From the NCBI GenBank assembly GCA_003540955.1, contig DPMX01000068.1:373-8659 (forward strand): a stretch of 8,287 nt of DNA. Reading direction: 5' to 3'. The DNA comes from Gammaproteobacteria bacterium. GTDB lineage: Bacteria > Pseudomonadota > Gammaproteobacteria > Ga0077536. The notes under the pieces were generated by a model. That model did no database searches, was not told the origin of the DNA, and worked only from the letters and a program-made list of their open reading frames with translations. This document shows, one piece after another, positions 1 to 5,468 of this stretch; the first letter of the stretch is position 1, and each line of letters opens with the position of its first letter. Both the position numbers and the translations under genes were made by a program.

Positions 1-886
1 CAACAATTAAAAAACCCTTTGATAGAGCAATTGATTTAAGTTCAGCAAATTCATCAGGATGGACATATCGATTTAACGGATAATGTTTGACCGTAGGTTG
101 TAAGTATTGTCCGATCGTTAAAAAATCTACATTTGCACTTAATAAATCATCCATTACTTGCAAAACTTCATCTCTTGTTTCACCTAGTCCAAGCATTATT
201 CCTGATTTGGTAAATATCTTTCTATTAATTTCTTTTACAGATTTTAATAAATTAACTGAAGCAAAATATCTCGAACCAGGTCTTACACTTCTATAAAGGC
301 GAGGAACCGTTTCTATATTATGATTAAAAATATCTGGCGGCGACACTGACAGCTCAAGAAGGGCCTTTGTTAGTCGACCACGAAAGTCTGGCACCAGAAT
401 CTCAATATTAATCGAAGGCACGTATTCGCGCGTAAGCTCGATGCATTGAGCGAAATGACGTGCCCCACCGTCGCGAAGATCATCACGGTCAACAGACGTT
501 ATTACTACGTATTTCAAACTCATCGCTCGCACGGCTTCGGCAAGGTGCCGTGGTTCATTCGCGTCCAATGGCTCTGGACGCCCGTGTGCTACATCACAGA
601 AAGGACATCGTCGAGTGCATAGGTCCCCCATAATCATAAATGTCGCGGTCCCATGGGTAAAACATTCCCCTAGATTAGGACACGACGCTTCCTCACAGAC
701 AGTGTGCAATCTCTGCTCACGAAGTAAAGCTTTTAATTCGCGTACTCGGCCGCCGGTTGGAGCCTTCACCCGGAGCCACGGTGGTTTACGTGCAATCGGA
801 CCCCTCGTCGGTTCCACTTTGATCGGGATACGGGCCACCTTAGCAGCCCCGCGTTCGGCTCGCCCCACTTTTTTAGACCCTGTCAT
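1..886 (-). CDS. lipA: Lipoyl synthase LipA (radical SAM), 3' end cut by the window edge
   Basis: I translated the minus strand from the ATG at 886 to the left edge: 295 codons stay open with no stop, so the C-terminus (about 25-30 residues in typical LipA, including the conserved terminal Arg-Ser-Ser-Tyr region) lies outside. LipA is a cytosolic enzyme that inserts two sulfur atoms into octanoylated lipoyl domains of 2-oxoacid dehydrogenases and the glycine cleavage H protein. The auxiliary 4Fe-4S cluster cysteines are C64, C69 and C75; the radical-SAM CxxxCxxC is C90, C94, C97 (CTRRCPFC). Other conserved stretches are RDDLRDGGA near 134-142 and FNHNIETVPRLY at 187-198. The start lies inside the end of lipB (14-base overlap), so translation is probably coupled. 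Oddity: codons up to about residue 185 are GC-rich (about 53% for 361-840), while positions 1-300 are about 31% GC with AGA/TTA codons. The frame is nevertheless intact across the change. Confidence 0.97.
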   Translation of the reverse strand, partial: MTGSKKVGRAERGAAKVARIPIKVEPTRGPIARKPPWLRVKAPTGGRVRELKALLREQRLHTVCEEASCPNLGECFTHGTATFMIMGDLCTRRCPFCDVAHGRPEPLDANEPRHLAEAVRAMSLKYVVITSVDRDDLRDGGARHFAQCIELTREYVPSINIEILVPDFRGRLTKALLELSVSPPDIFNHNIETVPRLYRSVRPGSRYFASVNLLKSVKEINRKIFTKSGIMLGLGETRDEVLQVMDDLLSANVDFLTIGQYLQPTVKHYPLNRYVHPDEFAELKSIALSKGFLIV

Positions 887-1616
887 GGCGTTTCTTCGCG
901 TCTTTCGAAATTACAGGTATCGCTGCGGGAATATCTTGCTCGCCCCTCTCGCAAGGAACTGTTTCTCTCTGTTCGGGAGCTTTTACTTTTACCTCTACGG
1001 TGTGATTCAAGCCATATAAGGAATTAATAAGGATCGGTAGCAAACAATCAGCTGCACGCTTACAACCGATCTCGATGCCAAAATCTTTCATTTGAGTGAC
1101 TCGAAGCCCCTTGTAGCCGCATGGATCGATACGAGTGAATGGTTCAAGGTCGAGATCAACATTCAAGGACAACCCATGGTAAGACTGACCCCGCCGAATA
1201 CGTAGACCCAATGCCGCGATTTTTGCGTCACGGATATAAACGCCTGGGGCCCCCTGGCGACGATTTGCGACTAAACCAAAACTTTCCAGCAAGCCTATTA
1301 CACTCTGCTCGATACGACGTACTAGTTCGCGTGGACCAATTCCGAGGCGTTTTATGTCAATTAAAGTATAGGCTATTAACTGACCAGGACCGTGGTATGT
1401 GACCTGTCCACCCCGATCACTTTGTACTACTGGGATGCTACCTGGCCTGTGGAGGTGTCCAGCGCAACCACCTTGGCCCTGTGTAAACACCGGATCATGC
1501 TGAAGAAACCAAATCTCATCAAGGGTTTCTTGTTCACGGTGGGCAACAAATTTCTGCATCTGGGATAAAGCCCACTCGTAGTCCACCAGGTCGTAATGCC
1601 GAACATGTATATTCAT
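873..1616 (-). CDS. lipB: Octanoyl-[acyl carrier protein]:protein N-octanoyltransferase LipB
   Basis: LipB transfers octanoate from octanoyl-ACP to the lipoyl-domain lysine of target enzymes in the cytosol, providing the substrate for LipA next door. The 247-residue frame carries the family hallmarks: RGGQVTYHGPGQ at 68-79, the catalytic lysine K132 in AKIAALGLRIRRG, the HGLSLNV stretch at 147-153, and the catalytic cysteine C166 in IDPCGY. These correspond to the Lys/Cys dyad of E. coli LipB. The ATG at 1616 overlaps the ybeD stop in an ATGA arrangement, supporting this start and translational coupling; there is only a weak GATGG upstream. The protein is longer than the usual ~210-220 residues. 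Residues from about 208 onward form a charged tail with no recognisable motif, and its last codons overlap the lipA start by 14 bases. Confidence 0.97.
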   Translation of the reverse strand: MNIHVRHYDLVDYEWALSQMQKFVAHREQETLDEIWFLQHDPVFTQGQGGCAGHLHRPGSIPVVQSDRGGQVTYHGPGQLIAYTLIDIKRLGIGPRELVRRIEQSVIGLLESFGLVANRRQGAPGVYIRDAKIAALGLRIRRGQSYHGLSLNVDLDLEPFTRIDPCGYKGLRVTQMKDFGIEIGCKRAADCLLPILINSLYGLNHTVEVKVKAPEQRETVPCERGEQDIPAAIPVISKDAKKRHDRV

Positions 1617-1894
1617 AGCGCCATCAAAACCCTCTCATGGGCGCTAAGTTCAGTATATAGAGCATCCAGTTGCGCTTGGCTTTGAGCTAAAAAAGTGATT
1701 GTTACAGAGACATACTTGCTATTCCGACTCGGTCGGACGACGACTGAGCCCTCGCAGATATTTCCTATATGTCGTGTCACTATCTCTACCACCAATGCAT
1801 CAAAATCGTCTTTTGCTAGACCCATCACCTTTATAGGAAAATTACATGGAAAATCAAATCCTTTCTGGCCGACAGGTTGGTTGTGCAATATCAC
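1613..1894 (-). CDS. ybeD: YbeD/DUF493 family small protein
   Basis: A small cytosolic protein of about 91-93 residues matching the YbeD/DUF493 family: a FPIKVMG stretch near residue 19, an RHIGN helix end, VRPSRNSKYVSVTITF, and a C-terminal LDALYTELSAHERVLMAL resembling the end of E. coli YbeD. The fold is known to be ACT-like; the biochemical role is unsettled, though the gene usually sits upstream of lipB. It overlaps lipB by 4 bases (ATGA). No ATG is available before the conserved core. The frame opens with GTG at 1894, but the good Shine-Dalgarno AAGGAG (1897-1902) is only 2 bases from that GTG and 8 bases from the TTG at 1888. The TTG (91-residue product) may therefore be the real start. 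Confidence 0.93.
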   Translation of the reverse strand: MILHNQPVGQKGFDFPCNFPIKVMGLAKDDFDALVVEIVTRHIGNICEGSVVVRPSRNSKYVSVTITFLAQSQAQLDALYTELSAHERVLMAL

Positions 1895-1896
1895 TA

Positions 1897-1902
1897 CTCC
1901 TT
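1897..1902 (-). promoter_or_regulatory. Shine-Dalgarno sequence for ybeD
   Basis: The minus strand reads AAGGAG here, the clearest ribosome binding site in the window. It lies 2 bases before a GTG (1894) and 8 bases before a TTG (1888) in the same frame. The second spacing is the conventional one, so the site argues for a TTG start. It would drive translation of the whole ybeD-lipB-lipA unit, since the two downstream genes overlap their predecessors and lack good sites of their own. Confidence 0.7.
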
Positions 1903-2157
1903 GTAATCACCAATTCTTGCTTAAGTTTAACGCCAAATGCCGTTACAATTAAGAAAATTGATGATTTGTTCTTCGTAGCCGGAGGGCTGCGAACAAAAAT
2001 TTCACGAGTCTAGCGTTTCATAGCAAAGGCATAACAATCCGATTGATAAAAAATTCGTCCTTAGAACATCTCGCCCGCCGTGCTGCCCGGAAAAATCACC
2101 AACGCAACGTATTTTACCACCGCTATTCACTAGCGCCGCTCCGGTCACTTGACCGAT
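1903..2157. other. Non-coding stretch between the sixA-like gene and ybeD
   Basis: About 260 bases separate the sixA-like stop from the ybeD start, the largest gap in the window. The short reading frames here are not family-like and overlap the real genes antisense. The stretch holds the hairpin at 1965-1997 and part of the nested palindromes at 2142-2172. I could not find a convincing -35/-10 pair for ybeD, although this is where its promoter would be expected if it is not read through from upstream. Confidence 0.5.
1965..1997. other. Inverted repeat able to form a bulged hairpin upstream of ybeD
   Basis: TTTGTTC (1965-1971) is the exact inverse of GAACAAA (1991-1997). Inside it, GTAGCC (1975-1980) pairs with GGCTGC (1985-1990) with one G-U pair, leaving a GGAG tetraloop and a 3-base bulge (1972-1974). 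That gives up to 13 base pairs in 33 bases. It lies about 70 bases upstream of the ybeD start, between the sixA-like gene and the lip operon. Neither side is followed by a convincing T-run, so a classical intrinsic terminator is not well supported. An attenuator, a processing site or a protein-binding site are alternatives. Confidence 0.4.
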
Positions 2158-2172
2158 CTATCGTGATCGGTC
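2142..2172. repeat. Nested inverted repeats at the 3' end of the sixA-like gene
   Basis: Two overlapping palindromes share one arm. CGGTCA (2142-2147) and TGACCG (2150-2155) flank a 2-base centre. GACCGATC (2151-2158) and GATCGGTC (2165-2172) flank a 6-base loop that contains most of the sixA-like stop codon. The second can form an 8-bp hairpin in mRNA; the first has too short a loop for RNA and looks more like a DNA dyad. No T-run follows on either strand, so a terminator role is only possible, perhaps with protein help. Confidence 0.4.
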
Positions 2173-2670
2173 GAGCAGTTTGGGCCGGTGATGTTGTGAC
2201 AAAGTCCCACATCCCTGCTGGAACTTACCCTCGCTCAAGTCGACGTCGAACGCGTAAATCGCAGCGGTCGGCATCAACTTGGCGAACTCGATACAACTTC
2301 GTAAACCTGGGTCGAGAAACTCTAGGAATCGTTCAAGTCCCGGATTATGACCGATCAATATCCAGCAACTACTAGGAGGCAACCTAGCAACCTCTATCAG
2401 TTCTTTCAGAGTCGCGAGATAGAGACTCGGTTCATAGATTATCGGTAAACCACCTAGCGCTCCGGATACAAGTTCGGCGGTTTCAGCCGCGCGTCTAGCC
2501 GGCGAGGATTTAATGCAACTCGGCGAAATCTCCAGTTCTCGCAAATACCGTCCCATCCTCAGAGCGTCCATCCTACCTCTCGGATTTAATCGACGCTCAA
2601 TGTCCCTCCCAAGTGCAGTTGACCAGTCGGATTTAGCATGCCTCATGACAATCAGCTTCTGATCACTCAT
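2158..2670 (-). CDS. sixA: SixA-like histidine phosphatase (phosphoglycerate-mutase-like superfamily)
   Basis: A 170-residue cytosolic protein with the RHG-type signature of SixA-like phosphohistidine phosphatases: R10-H11 in VMRHAKSDW (H11 the likely phospho-acceptor), LNPRGRMDA at 28-36, SSPARRAAET at 55-64 (R59 a phosphate ligand), and GHNPGLE with the second histidine H108. MPTAAI at 133-138 and a C-terminal GCGTL...RPKLLDR also fit. E. coli SixA removes phosphate from histidine phosphocarrier proteins such as NPr and has been linked to ArcB; the substrate here cannot be told. The frame can start at a TTG at 2676, but the ATG at 2670 places the motif close to the N-terminus as usual, so I chose it. 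No clear Shine-Dalgarno. It is divergent from yadG and upstream of the lip operon, separated from both by non-coding DNA, so it may be transcribed alone. The symbol is by family resemblance, not proven orthology. Confidence 0.88.
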   Translation of the reverse strand: MSDQKLIVMRHAKSDWSTALGRDIERRLNPRGRMDALRMGRYLRELEISPSCIKSSPARRAAETAELVSGALGGLPIIYEPSLYLATLKELIEVARLPPSSCWILIGHNPGLERFLEFLDPGLRSCIEFAKLMPTAAIYAFDVDLSEGKFQQGCGTLSQHHRPKLLDRSR

Positions 2671-2685
2671 AATCAATTACGATAT

Positions 2686-2715
2686 AGAATAAGCACCTGC
2701 TTTAAAAGCTGTCAG
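2686..2715 (-). promoter_or_regulatory. Possible sigma70-type promoter of the sixA-like gene
   Basis: On the minus strand CTGACA (2710-2715, five of six to TTGACA) is followed after 18 bases by TATTCT (2686-2691, four of six to TATAAT). The spacer contains a small palindrome GCTTT-A-AAAGC (2699-2709), a possible operator. Transcription would begin near 2679, giving a leader of only about 10 bases, consistent with the lack of a Shine-Dalgarno before the ATG at 2670. Matches this good occur by chance, so this is tentative. Confidence 0.35.
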
Positions 2716-2844
2716 CATTGGACATAAAGAGTAAAATCGTGACCACGGCTCCCTAATCCTTCGATTGGCAAATTGATATTCGGGCGCCGACCGCAATCCT
2801 GTAAACATATATACAACCACCATTTTGTCAGGTGGAAAGACCGC

Positions 2845-2854
2845 GAGCGCGCTC
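2845..2854. repeat. Perfect 10-base palindrome just upstream of yadG
   Basis: GAGCGCGCTC is self-complementary and ends 12 bases before the yadG ATG, where a ribosome binding site would be expected and none is visible. It could be a repressor half-site pair or may be chance; nothing else supports a function. Confidence 0.25.
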
Positions 2855-2866
2855 TTAGTTAATAAC

Positions 2867-3781
2867 ATGTATGCTCTAGAAATTCGCAACCTCACAAAAA
2901 CCTATGCGAGTGGAGCCTGCGCGCTCGCAGATATTAACCTTAATGTTGAGCAGGGTGAATTCTTCGCACTACTCGGTCCAAATGGGGCCGGGAAATCAAC
3001 TGCAATTGGAATAATTGCGTCACTAATTAACAAAACCAATGGGCTTATCAAGGTTTTTGGAATCGATACAGACCAGGACTTTGATCGTGCAAAGTCGCTC
3101 ATCGGCTTAGTGCCACAAGAGCTAAACTTTTCCCAGTTCGAGTCGGTATCGGAAATTGTATTAAATCAAGCCGGCTACTATGGGATTCCCCGCAGATTGG
3201 CTCGTAAGAATACTGAAATATTTCTGCGTCAGCTAGGTCTTTGGGATAAGAGAAATCAGCGTTCGCGGGATTTATCCGGAGGGATGAAACGTAGATTGAT
3301 GATTGCACGGGCACTAGTACACGAACCAAAATTACTAATCCTTGATGAACCAACGGCTGGGGTAGATATTGAACTTCGGCGATCGATGTGGGAGTTTTTA
3401 CACAATCTAAATGTGGCCGGAACAACGATTATTCTAACTACACACTACCTCGAGGAAGCAGAGCGGCTTTGTAGAAACATCGCAATAATCAATAAAGGTG
3501 AAATCATAGAACACTCTTCTATGAAAACTTTGTTAGCAAAGTTACATGCTGAGATATTTATCTTAGATCTTTCGAAACCTATTACTGCAGTGCCGCTCGG
3601 AAGCGAGTTCGACTTTCACCTAAAAGACGACACAACTATAGAAGTAACAGTTTACATGGATCAAACCATCAACGATGTATTCGCGTTTTTATCGGAAAGA
3701 CGTATTCAGGTAACCAGCATGAGAGGAAAATCAAATCGTCTCGAGGAGCTTTTTGTCAATTTGACTCAAGAAAATGAATAG
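2867..3781 (+). CDS. yadG: ABC transporter ATP-binding protein, YadG-like
   Basis: The nucleotide-binding subunit of an ABC-2 type exporter, acting at the cytoplasmic face of the inner membrane with the YadH-like permease encoded next. From the ATG at 2867 (304 residues) the motifs are: Walker A GPNGAGKST at 37-45, Q-loop Q84 in VPQE, signature LSGGM at 136-140, Walker B LLILDEP at 156-162 followed by TAGVDIELRRSMW, and switch histidine H193 in TTHYLEEAE. The sequence strongly resembles E. coli YadG along its length, including the C-terminal NRLEELFVNL. The transported substrate of YadGH is not established. A TTG at 2825 would add 14 residues lacking family resemblance, so the ATG is preferred; neither has a clear Shine-Dalgarno. 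The stop overlaps the permease start by 8 bases. It is the only operon on the + strand and faces away from the sixA-like gene. Confidence 0.96.
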   Translation: MYALEIRNLTKTYASGACALADINLNVEQGEFFALLGPNGAGKSTAIGIIASLINKTNGLIKVFGIDTDQDFDRAKSLIGLVPQELNFSQFESVSEIVLNQAGYYGIPRRLARKNTEIFLRQLGLWDKRNQRSRDLSGGMKRRLMIARALVHEPKLLILDEPTAGVDIELRRSMWEFLHNLNVAGTTIILTTHYLEEAERLCRNIAIINKGEIIEHSSMKTLLAKLHAEIFILDLSKPITAVPLGSEFDFHLKDDTTIEVTVYMDQTINDVFAFLSERRIQVTSMRGKSNRLEELFVNLTQENE

Positions 3782-4583
3782 CACCACGCCTACCCAAACA
3801 AACACAAGAGATCGCTGGCGGTGTAATAGCGTTGCGTTTCAAACAATATTCCTTAAAGAGCTAGCACGATTCTTGCGGATATGGATGCAGACGATTCTAC
3901 CATCAGCAATTACGATGGCCCTTTATTTTGTGATATTTGGAAATCTTATTGGGCCCCGGATAGGTCAAATGGGTGGCTTTAGTTATATTCAATATATCGC
4001 ACCGGGCATCATTATGATGGCCGTTATTACAAATTCGTATTCGAACGTTGTCTCATCGTTTTTTGGGGCTAAATTCCAGCGCCATATTGAAGAGATCTTG
4101 GTCTCCCCGACCCCGAATATTTTAATTGTAGCTGGTTACGTTGCGGGCGGTGTCGCCCGTGGTGTAATCGTCGCGTTTATTGTTTTGATTGTTGCTTTAC
4201 TATTTACGGAGATCCAAATTTACTCGTACACAATTACACTAGCGGTGGTTGTGCTGACGGCAACATTGTTTTCAGTCGGAGGGCTAATCAACGCGATCTA
4301 CGCGAAAAAATTCGATGATATCTCAATAGTGCCAACATTTGTTCTGACCCCGCTAACCTATCTCGGCGGCGTTTTCTATTCAATCGATCTGTTACCAGAC
4401 TTTTGGCGGGCCGTGTCATTGGCAAATCCAATACTGTATATGGTTAACGCTTTTCGTTTTGGAATTCTAGGGGTGAGTGATATTGGGCTCGGCACGGCAT
4501 TTTTTGTAATTATAATTTTCACAAGTGGCTTATTCTACTTTAGCTTGTTTCTGCTCCGACGAGGAGTCGGAATTCGAAACTAA
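3774..4583 (+). CDS. yadH: ABC-2 type transporter permease, YadH-like
   Basis: The inner-membrane subunit partnering the YadG-like ATPase. It has 269 residues, slightly longer than E. coli YadH (about 256) because of a polar N-terminal stretch of some 20 residues. About six hydrophobic segments are visible, near 41-60, 73-92, 117-143, 152-176, 185-204 and 240-262. Family stretches shared with YadH include FGNLIGPRIGQMGGFSYIQ, ITNSYSNVVSSFFGAKFQR, GGVARG and the ABC-2 hallmark DDISIVPTFVLTPLTYLGGV at 181-200. The ATG lies inside the last codons of yadG (8-base overlap), indicating coupled translation and 1:1 production. The substrate is unknown; ABC-2 exporters of this kind move lipids, polysaccharides or drugs. 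Its stop is only 9 bases from the stop of dat on the other strand. Confidence 0.95.
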   Translation: MNSTTPTQTNTRDRWRCNSVAFQTIFLKELARFLRIWMQTILPSAITMALYFVIFGNLIGPRIGQMGGFSYIQYIAPGIIMMAVITNSYSNVVSSFFGAKFQRHIEEILVSPTPNILIVAGYVAGGVARGVIVAFIVLIVALLFTEIQIYSYTITLAVVVLTATLFSVGGLINAIYAKKFDDISIVPTFVLTPLTYLGGVFYSIDLLPDFWRAVSLANPILYMVNAFRFGILGVSDIGLGTAFFVIIIFTSGLFYFSLFLLRRGVGIRN

Positions 4584-4592
4584 AACTCGTAG

Positions 4593-5447
4593 CTACTCGG
4601 TTTCCCCGCCACGGCTATTTTTATAGAACTCATAGATCGATTTTACACGCTGGAACAGCGGGCCGGCTAAACCATCTCCTACGGGTTTACCGTCAATTCT
4701 GATAACGGGAACAAGCTCCCGACTTGAACTCGTCAACCAAACCTCGTCTGCCGATGTCAGTTCGATCTGGGAAATTGGCTCCTCCCGCACTGAAGGATCC
4801 GTGCCATCAAGCAACTCGACGAGTAAGTTGCGTGTAACTCCCGCTAAAATTTGATGCGACAGCGGCGGGGTTTTAACTACACCAGACTTAGCAATAAAGA
4901 CATTGGACGCGGCCGCTTCCGTCACTAAACCGGATCGAATAAAGATTGTTTCCTGCGATCCAAGGCGTGCAGCATGCATCCGAGACATCACGCTAGCAAG
5001 TAGTGAGGTTGTCTTAATATCGCACCGCCCCCAACGAAAATCCTCTGTAGTTACAACCGTAATAGGATCGCTGTGACGAAGCCAAGTGAGTGGGGATGAC
5101 ATCAAAAAGACTGTCGGCTTAACATCGGGGCGCGGCATGTGGTCTCTAGCTGCGACGCCACGGGACACCTGAACATAAATCATCTGATCGTGTCCTCGGT
5201 GTAACCCAATTAACTCTCCAACAATCGTCGTCCAGCTGTGCATTGACAAGGGATCAGGAATCGCAGCTGCCGCCAGGCTAGTGCGGAGCCGCTTAAGATG
5301 CTCCGGCAATCGAAACACACTTCCATCAAATACGGGGATCACTTCGTATACTGCGTCCCCAAAAATGAACCCCCGATCTAATACCGAAATCTTCGCCTCA
5401 GAAAGTGGTACAAAATGACCGTTCAGATAACAGACTGAGTCAACCAT
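4593..5447 (-). CDS. dat: D-amino-acid transaminase (PLP fold type IV aminotransferase)
   Basis: A cytosolic PLP enzyme of fold type IV, 284 residues, the usual size. The Schiff-base lysine is K145 in RCDIKT and the cofactor-binding glutamate is E177 in LVTEAAASNVF, the same residue numbers as in Bacillus D-amino-acid transaminase. Y34 in FGDAVYEV, an RDH pair (R101, H103) where that enzyme has its carboxylate-binding Arg/His, and the phosphate-binding GVTR at 203-206 all favour D-amino-acid transaminase over branched-chain aminotransferase or aminodeoxychorismate lyase. The expected reaction is D-alanine + 2-oxoglutarate to pyruvate + D-glutamate, reversible. It starts 21 bases after the dacA stop on the same strand, with no clear Shine-Dalgarno before the ATG at 5447. 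Placement after dacA fits a role in D-alanine/D-glutamate exchange for peptidoglycan, which is inference. Confidence 0.9.
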   Translation of the reverse strand: MVDSVCYLNGHFVPLSEAKISVLDRGFIFGDAVYEVIPVFDGSVFRLPEHLKRLRTSLAAAAIPDPLSMHSWTTIVGELIGLHRGHDQMIYVQVSRGVAARDHMPRPDVKPTVFLMSSPLTWLRHSDPITVVTTEDFRWGRCDIKTTSLLASVMSRMHAARLGSQETIFIRSGLVTEAAASNVFIAKSGVVKTPPLSHQILAGVTRNLLVELLDGTDPSVREEPISQIELTSADEVWLTSSSRELVPVIRIDGKPVGDGLAGPLFQRVKSIYEFYKNSRGGETE

Positions 5448-5468
5448 AGGTCAAAGCTATATAGTAAA

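Noticed and set aside
87..296. 69-codon + strand frame in the AT-rich part, considered as a foreign small gene
   Set aside because: The minus strand of the same DNA reads as conserved LipA sequence, so the frame is a shadow.
615..1019. 134-codon open frame on the + strand
   Set aside because: It lies antisense to lipA/lipB, both of which have complete family motifs; composition and sequence show no family features.
2043..2375. 110-codon open frame on the + strand
   Set aside because: Mostly antisense to the sixA-like gene, arginine/serine-rich shadow sequence with no recognisable domain or ribosome binding site.
2677..2895. 72-codon open frame on the minus strand in the sixA/yadG gap
   Set aside because: Overlaps the start of yadG antisense, has no Shine-Dalgarno or family resemblance, and occupies the region where promoters must be.
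3099..3425. 108-codon open frame antisense to yadG
   Set aside because: It covers the ATPase Q-loop to Walker B region, whose + strand reading is unmistakable; this is a shadow.
4555..4571. Inverted repeat TCCGAC/GTCGGA as a bidirectional terminator for yadH and dat
   Set aside because: Only 6 bp, inside yadH coding sequence, with no T-run on either strand.
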